From positions 1-5,336 of the forward strand of contig JAUXEL010000114.1 of the NCBI GenBank assembly GCA_030620575.1: a stretch of 5,336 nt of DNA, written 5' to 3'. Below are positions 1 through 5,336 of the stretch, piece by piece. Both the position numbers and the translations under genes were made by a program. Positions within the stretch are counted from its first letter, which is position 1; the number at the start of each line of letters is the position of its first letter. The stretch comes from Fidelibacterota bacterium (lineage in GTDB: Bacteria > Fidelibacterota > Fidelibacteria > Fidelibacterales > Fidelibacteraceae). Below the pieces are notes generated by a model that worked only from the letters and a program-made list of their open reading frames with translations, ran no database searches and was not told where the DNA came from.

Positions 1-685
1 CGCCAATAGTCATTCCGTGGCGATAGGGGATAGGATACATTCCGACAAAGGAAAAGAAACCTTCATTTACAAGATTCCCTTCTACCGCTAAACCGTTAAT
101 AGGATTCGGTCTGTCTAATACAATCATTTGCTTATTATTTTCTGCGGCTGCCTGCATTACTTTTGCCATTGTATAAATGTATGTATAAGCGCGAATGCCA
201 ATATCCTGAATATCAAAAACTAATACATCAACTTCAGCCAGCATTTCTTTTGTGGGTTTTTTATGCTTTCCGTATAAGCTGTAGACAGGCAGACCGGTTT
301 TAGGATCCGTTTCACCTTTAATCTTTTCGCCTGCATAAACAGCGCCCCTTATTCCGTGTTCCGGGCCATAGAGAGCCGTTAAGTTAATATCAGGATGAAC
401 ATAAAAAAGATCGGCGGCGCTTTGCAGCCGGCGGTTAACTCCACTGGGATTGGTAATCAGCCCGACCCGTTTCCCTTTAACAAGCGCTATGTAATTTTGT
501 AGAAAATTTTCGCATCCTAAAACTACGACTGCCGAATCGTTAATATTTAATTGTTCAGCTTGAATGATTTTGATTTGAGTTTGACTTTTTTTTGTCGATG
601 TAGGTGAGCAGCCTGCTATTATTAAAAGCAAAATACACGTATAAGATATTATTTGGAGACTTGAAATCTTATATTTTTTTCTCAA
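1..685 (-). CDS. namZ: NamZ-family (DUF1343) exo-beta-N-acetylmuramidase lipoprotein, N-terminal part
   Basis: The gene enters from the left edge; 228 codons from the N-terminus are visible, without frameshift. Family knowledge: DUF1343/NamZ (GH171, Bacillus YbbC) proteins release N-acetylmuramic acid from the non-reducing ends of peptidoglycan fragments and are about 400 residues long, so roughly half is here. Seen: a lipoprotein signal peptide with a hydrophobic run and lipobox I-A-G-C (Cys26), then family boxes TNPSGV, GPEHG (107-111), DIQDIGIRAYT (158-168), DRPNP (191-195) and RHGMTIG (from Arg222). The GPEHG box carries a conserved Glu thought to be catalytic (from memory). The start is TTG at 685: an in-frame TAA lies two codons upstream, the following residues RKK give the usual basic signal-peptide start, and a weak GGAA lies about 8 bases upstream. 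Lipidation puts the enzyme in the periplasm or outer membrane. No operon partner is visible upstream. Function is confident; the start is less so. Confidence 0.93.
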   Translation of the reverse strand, partial: MRKKYKISSLQIISYTCILLLIIAGCSPTSTKKSQTQIKIIQAEQLNINDSAVVVLGCENFLQNYIALVKGKRVGLITNPSGVNRRLQSAADLFYVHPDINLTALYGPEHGIRGAVYAGEKIKGETDPKTGLPVYSLYGKHKKPTKEMLAEVDVLVFDIQDIGIRAYTYIYTMAKVMQAAAENNKQMIVLDRPNPINGLAVEGNLVNEGFFSFVGMYPIPYRHGMTIG

Positions 686-735
686 GAGTTATTTCCGTAT
701 TAATCTATATTGTGTCCGAACAAAAAAGCTACTTC

Positions 736-835
736 TGTCATTCCGAATCCCCGATTAATATGCAGGTAGGAGCATCCGCCAACCAGCCGGCAGATTCGCC
801 CAACGGAGAACCGGCATGATCGGGGTGAGGAATCT
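736..835. repeat. REP/MITE-like intergenic repeat with imperfect inverted ends
   Basis: The left end (736-755) carries ATTCC and CCCCGAT; the right end (819-835) carries the complements ATCGGGG and GGAAT in mirrored order, so the element can fold end to end with small internal loops. An inner pair GCCGG (786-790) and CCGGC (811-815) gives a second, nested hairpin. It is much more GC-rich than the flanking DNA, as expected of an inserted repeat. It begins about 50 bases upstream of the TTG start at 685 and so may carry or disrupt upstream control of that gene. The right boundary is uncertain: a further inverted repeat TCTAAACG (848-855)/CGTTTAGA (885-892), with an extra GTTTAGA at 870-876, may belong to the same unit. 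Copy number elsewhere is unknown from this window. Confidence 0.6.
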
Positions 836-841
836 TTAACC

Positions 842-1232
842 CAATTTTCTAAACGCCTCGCCTCGAAATGTTTAGAATGGTTTTCGTTTAGACGCTTTAT
901 ATTTTTATTAAAAGATGAATATAATCAATTTAACGGTTTATTCATATTCTGAACAAACCTGTATAATATAAAGTATTACTTAGATTAAATCCAAAGGGAA
1001 AATAATTTATTTGCAAAATGAGTGTGGACAAAGCGGAGGTAGGTTGTGAAAATCCACCATGAATCGAAGTATTACCCAAATATTCAATAAGGTGAATTTG
1101 TATTATGTTTATTGTTATTCAAATAATTTCAGAACTCCTGACCTGATGTTGATAAATCAATATTTTATGGTACATGATTCGCAAATTTAATTGTTGTTAT
1201 TATTTAGCGCTATTAAAAAATAAACTTTATAA
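842..1232. other. Gene-free AT-rich spacer
   Basis: No reading frame with a credible start, ribosome binding site and recognisable protein was found on either strand. The only structure seen is the inverted repeat TCTAAACG/CGTTTAGA near 848-892. A minus-strand frame stays open for about 59 codons near 955-1130, but it has no start signal and resembles no family I recognise. Decayed coding DNA or plain spacer are both possible. Confidence 0.5.
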
Positions 1233-1290
1233 CTAACCCCGTGATTTATCACGGGGATTAGAATTATATAAAATATTGGGGGCTTTAGCC
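1233..1290. repeat. Paired-hairpin REP-like palindrome
   Basis: A near-perfect hairpin has CCCCGTGA (1237-1244), loop TTTA, and TCACGGGG (1249-1256). It is extended by CTAA/TTAG on the outside with one bulged A (1257). It is followed 22 bases later by a short hairpin GGCT-TT-AGCC (1281-1290) preceded by a G run. Two consecutive short hairpins of unequal size are typical of REP units mobilised by REP-associated tyrosine transposases (Y1, IS200-like); I remember similar pairs in Bacteroidota genomes. No transposase is in the window. The T run needed for an intrinsic terminator is absent on both sides, so a repeat is the better reading. Confidence 0.6.
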
Positions 1291-1575
1291 TATAAAACAT
1301 AGTTACAGTTATTTTTGGTTAAATCCGGTTCTTAGTTTCCGCTTTTCCCCCGAGATAAAAAAAGATCACAATTGTATAAAATGATAACTGTTAGAATTAG
1401 GATGTACTTTTTCATAATTAATCTTGTTTAATATTTTATAAAACTTACAGGGTCGAATAAAAAACGATCCGGAACCCGAGGATTGATTGAATGAAAAAAA
1501 TATTTCTATAACCCTCTTTGTCAATACTTACAATAGTATAAAATACTGCGAGAAAATTTGTCGGATGCGGAAGCA
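1291..1575. other. Gene-free AT-rich spacer with possible gene-start remnant
   Basis: No intact gene is visible. At 1491 an ATG preceded by GAGGATTGATTGA opens MKKIFL and stops at once with TAA. Shifting by one base continues as ITLFVNTY, which looks like a signal-peptide core, before running on without further likeness to a known protein. This could be a frameshifted remnant of a secreted-protein gene, but the stretch is too short to be sure. Confidence 0.35.
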
Positions 1576-2253
1576 CTATATCTGACTGGCCTTTTGTGAA
1601 GCCCTGAAGTCCGATACATTTGTTTTTGATAATGAGGTATCTAAAGGATCGTCGGTTTCAGGTGTGATCGGTATGTTTGATGAAAGCTGGAAAAAACCAG
1701 TTACATTGTCTGCCTGATAAACTAAGGGTATGTCCACTGTCAGCGAATCTATAACATCCCCTACAAACGTATCGAGGTAGGCATAAGTGAGCCTAATACT
1801 TTCCAGGGTCTCAATTCCCTGATAGTCTTTAATAATTGCCTGACAAATAAGAGAGCTATCAACTTCTCTTCGGCGTGTGTCCACAATGATTGGCGCTGCA
1901 TATTTAATTTGGAAATCAAGCTGGTTTTCAGATAGAAGTAGCACGGTTTCTTTTTGATATGGGTAATAATTTTCTTTTGAGATGAGAATCGGTGTGGGTT
2001 TATTACGCTCTTCATCATCGTTCATCACATAATTTAATGTGTATGATCAATTAAAGTTAGTCAGGGTTTCCTGTGTACTAAAACGCAGCCGGGCATCATA
2101 AACAGAATCGCCCGTATAAAAATTAGTGATATAGCCGGATATCTGAGTGGTTTCAGATAATTCCTGAGCTGTATAATCATAGCCGGTATATTTTTTTAGA
2201 TCACACCCGCTAAAAAGGGTGAATAAAATTATGGAGGGTAAAAAATATTTCAT
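1576..2253 (-). pseudogene. Lipoprotein with carboxypeptidase-regulatory-like domain, interrupted by in-frame TGA
   Basis: One continuous reading frame of 225 codons is broken only by TGA at 2047-2049 (codon 69). The N-terminus MKYFLPSIILF followed by L-F-S-G-C is a lipoprotein signal peptide with lipid-accepting Cys17, so the product would be envelope-anchored. I prefer ATG 2253 over the in-frame ATG 2289 because it places the hydrophobic core at the usual distance; neither has a good ribosome binding site. Residues about 42-75 (ISGYITNFYTGDSVYDARLRF, then a T-rich strand and SYTLNYV) follow the carboxypeptidase-D regulatory-like (transthyretin-like) pattern. In that pattern the residue at the TGA, between TNFN and SYTL, is normally Gly; GGA to TGA is a single change. 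Residues about 90-225 form a second, beta-rich region I do not recognise. After the stop, GTG 2028 or ATG 2025 could restart a leaderless 150-residue product, but no ribosome binding site is seen. A recent nonsense mutation is likeliest; a sequencing error or TGA recoding is possible. Confidence 0.7.
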
Positions 2254-2365
2254 ATCAAATACTAACGGAAATTTTATAAAAAAGATCATGATAAATTTTT
2301 GATTTAATATACATAAAGACCACCAAAAACAGGAAATAAATCATAAAATTAAATGTCGTGCTCAC

Positions 2366-2394
2366 TTGACAAATTGTAAAGCATGGCATATATT
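2366..2394 (+). promoter_or_regulatory. Strong sigma70-type promoter for the XRE/membrane-protein operon
   Basis: The -35 box TTGACA (2366-2371) is a perfect consensus match. A 17-base spacer leads to the -10 box TATATT (2389-2394, five of six). Transcription should begin near 2401, about 24 bases before the ATG at 2425. This rules out the in-frame ATG at 2383, which lies in the spacer. A short palindrome ACAAATTGT (2369-2377) overlaps the -35 box and could be a repressor contact site. Confidence 0.75.
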
Positions 2395-2413
2395 GTGTCA
2401 TGTGTGCTATATG
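2387..2413. promoter_or_regulatory. Possible operator: inverted repeat overlapping the -10 box
   Basis: CATATA (2387-2392) and TATATG (2408-2413) are perfect inverted copies separated by 15 bases, spanning the -10 box and the expected transcription start. XRE repressors commonly bind such sites to repress their own operon, so autorepression by the gene at 2425 is a reasonable inference. Six-base AT-rich arms can occur by chance in this DNA, so the site is tentative. Confidence 0.3.
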
Positions 2414-2415
2414 AT

Positions 2416-2419
2416 GGAG
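2416..2419 (+). promoter_or_regulatory. Ribosome binding site deciding the start at 2425
   Basis: GGAG sits five bases before ATG 2425, a normal spacing. The alternative in-frame ATG at 2383 has no such site and lies inside the promoter. Confidence 0.7.
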
Positions 2420-2424
2420 ATAAT

Positions 2425-2634
2425 ATGAAGGTTCAAAATTATTTGAAAGTTTGGAGAGCAAAGAAAGATATTACCCAACAGCAGCTGGCTGATTCTGTGG
2501 AGTTAAGCAGACAAACAATCAATTCCATAGAAAAAGGAAAGTTTGTTCCATCCATATTGACAGTGCTGAAAATTACTGCTTATTTCGAGACGTCCGTGGA
2601 TGAAATTTTCTTCATCAGCGATGATAATAAATGA
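2425..2634 (+). CDS. Small XRE-family helix-turn-helix regulator
   Basis: A 69-residue protein that is essentially a lone HTH_3 (Cro/C1-type) domain. Seen: a basic first helix (KVWRAKKDI), helix 2 TQQQLADS (17-24), recognition helix SRQTINSIE (28-36), the GKFVPS turn (38-43), helix 4 ILTVLKIT, and the C-terminal FETSVDEIFF that closes this small-regulator subfamily. It is a cytoplasmic DNA-binding protein, probably a dimer, that likely represses its own promoter. It has no ligand or protease domain. ATG 2425 is chosen because GGAG lies five bases upstream and the promoter at 2366-2394 covers the longer alternative. A membrane-protein gene follows after 57 bases on the same strand. Pairs of such regulators with small membrane proteins are common in bacteria and archaea, and their inducing signal is mostly unknown. 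Confidence 0.92.
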   Translation: MKVQNYLKVWRAKKDITQQQLADSVELSRQTINSIEKGKFVPSILTVLKITAYFETSVDEIFFISDDNK

Positions 2635-2691
2635 CAACATTACTTTGTTTAAAAACGATAACATTTCATTAATTTAAATCTTGGAGGTAAT

Positions 2692-3021
2692 ATGAAATTA
2701 CGTGGAAATTATCCTGTACTCTACGGTATTGAATTGATCACCGGAATTTTAACATTTACTCTGTGCTGGTTTTACGGTGATTTAGGCCTTTATGCTCTGG
2801 CCTTGTTCTTTGTTGGAATGGCACTTACAATGAAAACTAAGGTAGATGAAAGAGAAATGCAGTTGATGTATAAAGCAAGTGCTTTCGAGCCTGCGGTAAT
2901 CGGCGCAGCAATGGCAATAATTTATTTTTCACTGCCTATGGTCAACTGGTTCCATTCATTTATATCAATTGCTATGGTTACGCGAGGTATATCCGGGCTT
3001 ATTCTTTTTGCTAAAGAATAG
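2692..3021 (+). CDS. Four-helix membrane protein paired with the XRE regulator (DUF2178-like)
   Basis: A 109-residue protein with four predicted membrane helices: about 9-27, 30-47, 64-83 and 87-106. The only sizeable polar stretch is a charged loop between helices 2 and 3, with DEREMQLMYKA at 52-62. A DER...KA loop between two helix pairs is what I remember of DUF2178 and similar small membrane proteins encoded beside XRE regulators; the assignment to that family is tentative. No catalytic motif is visible and the biochemical role is unknown. The start is firm: GGAGGT at 2683-2688 lies just before ATG 2692. It is probably co-transcribed with the regulator from the promoter at 2366. A role in sensing membrane state or sequestering the regulator is possible but unsupported here. 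A palindromic element begins 18 bases after the stop and may end the transcript. Confidence 0.8.
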   Translation: MKLRGNYPVLYGIELITGILTFTLCWFYGDLGLYALALFFVGMALTMKTKVDEREMQLMYKASAFEPAVIGAAMAIIYFSLPMVNWFHSFISIAMVTRGISGLILFAKE

Positions 3022-3038
3022 TATGCGGTTGCACTACT

Positions 3039-3174
3039 TAGTGCCTGAACGAAAACTAGCCAAAACTGTCATTTCGAAGCGGAGCGAGAAATCTTGTAGC
3101 GTTACAAATATTGAAGTTACAGATTTCTCCCTTCGGTCGAAATGACAAAAAAGTGCTTTTTCGTTCAGGCACTA
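3039..3174. mobile_element. Nested-palindrome MITE-like element with flanking direct repeats
   Basis: The outer terminal inverted repeats are perfect over 17 bases (3039-3055 and 3158-3174, core GTGCCTGAACGAAAA). Inside lie two more perfect arms: TGTCATTTCGA (3067-3077)/TCGAAATGACA (3137-3147), and GAGAAATCT (3086-3094)/AGATTTCTC (3121-3129). The whole unit can fold into one long hairpin. TACTTA flanks the GTGCC...GGCAC core on both sides (3035-3040 and 3173-3178); with the preceding GCAC the direct repeat reaches 10 bases (3031-3040 and 3169-3178). This looks like a target-site duplication, though the exact boundary is ambiguous because these bases overlap the inverted repeats. It has no coding capacity, so it would need a transposase in trans. 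It separates an intact operon from a gene remnant. Confidence 0.75.
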
Positions 3175-3193
3175 CTTAACCTGACAGATCTAA

Positions 3194-3310
3194 ATATTTC
3201 CAGATCGTATTTATCAAGAAGTATGCGCTTTTACACAGGAATCCCAACTTGAAGATGATATTACGGCCTTAATTTGTAAAATGAATGATATTAATAAAAA
3301 TAGAGAATAA
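3194..3310 (+). pseudogene. C-terminal remnant of a SpoIIE/PP2C-type phosphatase
   Basis: An open stretch of 38 codons ends at TAA 3308-3310 with no start codon in a useful position; in-frame TAA at 3191 and TGA at 3182 close it on the left. It reads FPDRIYQEVCAFTQ, then LEDDITALICKM and a short polar tail. This matches the end of SpoIIE/RsbU-type serine phosphatases: a helix with a preceding acidic loop, then the D-D-I-T motif with a metal-binding Asp, and a final beta strand. The rest of the domain (about 200 residues) is absent. The remnant begins 16 bases after the palindromic element's flanking repeat, so deletion or insertion at that element probably removed the body of the gene. It is surely non-functional; the family call rests on a short motif. 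Confidence 0.6.
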
Positions 3311-3381
3311 GCATATATTTTATTGCTCATATTTAACAAATAGTTTTTTTTATTGATGTAAAGTGATTATATACTGGAACA

Positions 3382-3436
3382 GAAGTGGTTTGTTGAGTGA
3401 AGCGAAATCCCGAAAACGGGGCAGTTTAACCACTTC
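3382..3436. repeat. Palindromic intergenic element with inner tetraloop hairpin
   Basis: Perfect 9-base arms GAAGTGGTT (3382-3390) and AACCACTTC (3428-3436) enclose an inner hairpin CCCG-AAAA-CGGG (3409-3420). It has no coding capacity and no T run after either arm that would make it a standard terminator. It looks like another small dispersed palindromic repeat, different in sequence from the other units in this window. Confidence 0.5.
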
Positions 3437-3447
3437 GTATTGACAGT

Positions 3448-3490
3448 TATACCGATACTCCTATTCTCAAACCAATTGCAGATCGGTATA
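3448..3490. repeat. Short inverted repeat, 9-base arms
   Basis: TATACCGAT (3448-3456) and ATCGGTATA (3482-3490) are perfect inverted copies around a 25-base AT-rich centre. The unit starts only 11 bases after the preceding palindrome. It could be a separate small element or the terminal repeats of a decayed one; no known binding site is recognised. Confidence 0.45.
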
Positions 3491-3592
3491 GCTTTATCGT
3501 CTTAACCTATCTATGTCCTGTGTCAGATTTTGCTGAAAAAAAAGCCCTAAGGGGTCTTTCATTGATTTTTATTATAGAGATTGGGCTTAATA

Positions 3593-3612
3593 CCTCGGAG
3601 CTTGTTCCGGGG
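3593..3612. repeat. Short REP-like hairpin
   Basis: CCTCGGA (3593-3599) and TCCGGGG (3606-3612) pair over seven bases with one G-U wobble, around the loop GCTTGT. Hairpins with a GCTTG loop between C-rich and G-rich arms occur as dispersed REP units in several Gram-negative groups (from memory). No T run follows, so it is not a typical terminator. Confidence 0.4.
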
Positions 3613-3663
3613 ATATTCATTTAAGGATCGGCAATTTCAAAGACAGTAACCGGACATAGATGG

Positions 3664-3692
3664 TTGCATAGTGGGGCGAGATTAACTAATAT
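3664..3692 (+). promoter_or_regulatory. Weak promoter candidate for the ABC-F gene
   Basis: TTGCAT (3664-3669) and TAATAT (3687-3692) are spaced by exactly 17 bases and lie about 55 bases upstream of ATG 3746. The matches to consensus are only three and four of six, so this is the best-spaced candidate rather than a firm call. Confidence 0.3.
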
Positions 3693-3745
3693 CCGGCACC
3701 AATATCTGAACATATTTTAAATTCGTAATGATAGAAAGAATAATT

Positions 3746-5336
3746 ATGATTGCAACAACGAACCTATCCATATTATTTGGCAAACAGGTTTTATTTAAAG
3801 ATGTATCCATCAAATTTGTTCAAGAAAACTGCTATGGACTGATTGGGGCAAATGGTTCCGGCAAGTCTACTTTTCTGAAGGCTCTTTCAGGTGAAATAGA
3901 AACCAGTTCCGGCCACATTCACATTCCAAAAGGAAAACGAATTGCAACACTCCGTCAGGATCATTTCGCATTCGATGAATATACGGTTATGCAGACAGCC
4001 CTTATGGGTCACAAGGAATTGTATGAACTTCTAAATGAAAAAGATATCCTTGAAGCGAAAGCTGATATTACTGATGAAGAGGGCATGCGTATGTCCGAAA
4101 TATATGGTGAGCTGGCCGAATTTGATGGTTACGAAGCGGAGTCGGATGCAGGGAAGCTTTTAGACGGGCTCGGTATAACGGCTGATATGTATGATTCGCC
4201 AATGAAAGCTCTTGATGGTGGTGTTAAGGTGCGCGTGTTATTGGTTCAGGCGCTGTTTGGAAATCCGGATATCCTGCTTCTGGATGAACCGACCAACCAC
4301 CTTGATCTTGAATCTATAACCTGGTTAGAGGAGTTCCTTTATAATTTTCAAAATACGGTTATTGTGGTAAGCCATGATCGACACTTTCTTAATAAAGTTT
4401 GCACCCACATAGCAGATATCGATTTTAATACGATTAAAATATTTGCGGGAAACTATGATTTTTGGTATCAAACGAGTCAGCTTGCTGTGCAACGTTTTAA
4501 AGATGATAAACGTAAACGGGATGAAAAGATCAAAGACCTTCAGGAGTTCATTTCGCGATTTTCTGCCAATGCCTCAAAAGCACGCCAGGCAACATCACGG
4601 AAAAAATTGGTGGATAAAATGACGATTGAGGATATGCCTGTATCGTCCAGAAAACGTCCCTGGGTAGGATTTAAACCAGAGCGCAGTTGCGGGAATAATA
4701 TTCTTAAGGTAACGGGCCTGAATAAAACGGTTGATGGCGAACAGCTTTTAAAGGATGTTACTTTCACTGTCAATGGTGGCGACAAAATTGTTTTTATTGG
4801 ATTAAGCAACAATGGCAAGACTATTTTTTTTGATATTATTTCAGGCAATCTCAAACCAGATAGCGGTTCCTATGAGTGGGGAGTTACGATAACATCCAGT
4901 TATATGCCTCGTGATAATGTGGGATTCTTTAAAGGGAATATTAATCTAATCGAATGGCTCCGGCAATATTCCAAGGATGATAAGGATGATACTTTCATAC
5001 GGGGATTTTTGGGTCGGATGCTTTTTTCCGGTGACGAAGCGCTGAAAACAGTGAAGGTTCTTTCAGGTGGGGAAAAAGTGCGCTGCATGCTTTCCCGTTC
5101 CATGCTTTCCGGCGCGAATGTGCTTATCTTCGATGAGCCGGCAAGTCACCTTGATCTTGAGGCGATCACCGCGTTGAATGATGGTATGAAAAAATATCCT
5201 GAGATCATTCTATTCGGTTCGCATGATCATGAATTAAACAGTTCTGTCGCTAATCGGGTTATTGAATTCACACCAAAAGGTATTATAGATAGAAAAATGA
5301 CCTTTGATGAGTATTTCTCTGATCCCGGAGTTAAAG
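3746..5336 (+). CDS. ybiT: ABC-F ATPase, YbiT-like ribosome-associated translation factor (3' end just outside)
   Basis: 530 codons are visible without frameshift. E. coli YbiT is about 530 residues, so only a few residues and the stop lie beyond the edge. ABC-F proteins have two fused nucleotide-binding domains and no membrane segments; they bind the ribosomal E site and help stalled or starting ribosomes. Domain 1: Walker A GANGSGKS (34-41), signature-like LDGG (156-159), Walker B LLLDEP with Asp180/Glu181, switch His210. An interdomain linker (about 235-300) is rich in charged residues and contains SRFSANASKARQATS, a YbiT hallmark. Domain 2: Walker A GLSNNGKT (352-359), signature LSGGEK (439-444), Asp463/Glu464, His493. 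Oddities are LDGG for LSGG in domain 1 and DEPASHLD for DEPTNHLD in domain 2; both catalytic Glu are kept, so it is probably active. ATG 3746 gives MIATTNLS, aligning with YbiT's start; ATG 3728 is in frame but lacks a ribosome binding site, while GAAAG lies before 3746. It stands apart from its neighbours. A resistance role is possible but not indicated. Confidence 0.93.
   Translation, partial: MIATTNLSILFGKQVLFKDVSIKFVQENCYGLIGANGSGKSTFLKALSGEIETSSGHIHIPKGKRIATLRQDHFAFDEYTVMQTALMGHKELYELLNEKDILEAKADITDEEGMRMSEIYGELAEFDGYEAESDAGKLLDGLGITADMYDSPMKALDGGVKVRVLLVQALFGNPDILLLDEPTNHLDLESITWLEEFLYNFQNTVIVVSHDRHFLNKVCTHIADIDFNTIKIFAGNYDFWYQTSQLAVQRFKDDKRKRDEKIKDLQEFISRFSANASKARQATSRKKLVDKMTIEDMPVSSRKRPWVGFKPERSCGNNILKVTGLNKTVDGEQLLKDVTFTVNGGDKIVFIGLSNNGKTIFFDIISGNLKPDSGSYEWGVTITSSYMPRDNVGFFKGNINLIEWLRQYSKDDKDDTFIRGFLGRMLFSGDEALKTVKVLSGGEKVRCMLSRSMLSGANVLIFDEPASHLDLEAITALNDGMKKYPEIILFGSHDHELNSSVANRVIEFTPKGIIDRKMTFDEYFSDPGVK

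Noticed and set aside
604..819. Plus-strand open frame of 71 codons
   Set aside because: It overlaps the signal-peptide end of namZ on the other strand and then runs through the GC-rich repeat; it has no ribosome binding site and no family likeness.
955..1130. Minus-strand stretch open for about 59 codons
   Set aside because: It has no start codon with a ribosome binding site and no recognisable motif; chance is adequate to explain it.
1761..2018. Minus-strand 85-codon frame inside the lipoprotein gene
   Set aside because: It is a frame-shadow of the longer lipoprotein frame, with no start signal.
2255..2461. Minus-strand 68-codon frame across the divergent promoter region
   Set aside because: It covers the promoter and the start of the XRE gene, has no ribosome binding site, and its composition looks like translated AT-rich spacer.
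3440..3445. TTGACA hexamer in the spacer
   Set aside because: No acceptable -10 box lies 16-18 bases downstream, and no gene follows directly.
3541..3559. Possible small terminator (AAAGCCC-TAA-GGG with a bulge and CTTT)
   Set aside because: The stem is only three G-C pairs before a bulge, the T run is short, and no gene ends close by on either strand.
736..3612. CRISPR array
   Set aside because: The palindromic units are single and differ in sequence; there are no evenly spaced direct repeats with spacers and no cas genes.
4540..5103. Two minus-strand frames opposite the ABC-F gene
   Set aside because: Both lie wholly antisense to clear ABC-F coding sequence and show no protein-family features.

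Overview
This is an AT-rich bacterial window with four genes or gene pieces that read as intact, two broken genes, and an unusually large share of non-coding DNA filled with palindromic repeats. The mix of lipoprotein genes (one a NamZ/DUF1343 exo-muramidase, one a lipoprotein with a carboxypeptidase-regulatory-like fold) and a YbiT-type ABC-F ATPase suggests a Gram-negative of the Bacteroidota/FCB superphylum neighbourhood. The near-consensus TTGACA-17-TATATT promoter is not the usual Bacteroidota type, so a non-Bacteroidota FCB lineage fits better. This placement is inference; no rRNA or marker gene is present.

Layout. 1-685 (minus): N-terminal 228 codons of a secreted lipoprotein peptidoglycan hydrolase (NamZ family), running off the left edge. 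686-1575: non-coding, with a REP/MITE-like repeat (736-835) and a paired-hairpin palindrome (1233-1290). 1576-2253 (minus): a lipoprotein gene interrupted by one in-frame TGA at codon 69. 2254-2424: divergent intergenic region with a strong promoter and possible operator. 2425-3021 (plus): a two-gene operon of a 69-residue XRE-type repressor and a 109-residue four-helix membrane protein. 3039-3178: a nested inverted-repeat element with target-site-like direct repeats. 3194-3310 (plus): a leftover C-terminus of a SpoIIE/PP2C-type phosphatase. 3311-3745: non-coding, with three separate palindromes and a weak promoter candidate. 3746-5336 (plus): an almost complete YbiT-like ABC-F ATPase running off the right edge.

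The genes do not form one pathway. NamZ acts on cell-wall fragments in the envelope, the ABC-F protein acts on ribosomes in the cytoplasm, and the XRE/membrane pair is probably a self-contained regulatory cassette. The window reads as an eroding accessory stretch: two damaged genes and at least six different palindromic units in about 3 kb. I found no clear new system; the XRE/membrane pair and the nested palindromic element are the best leads.
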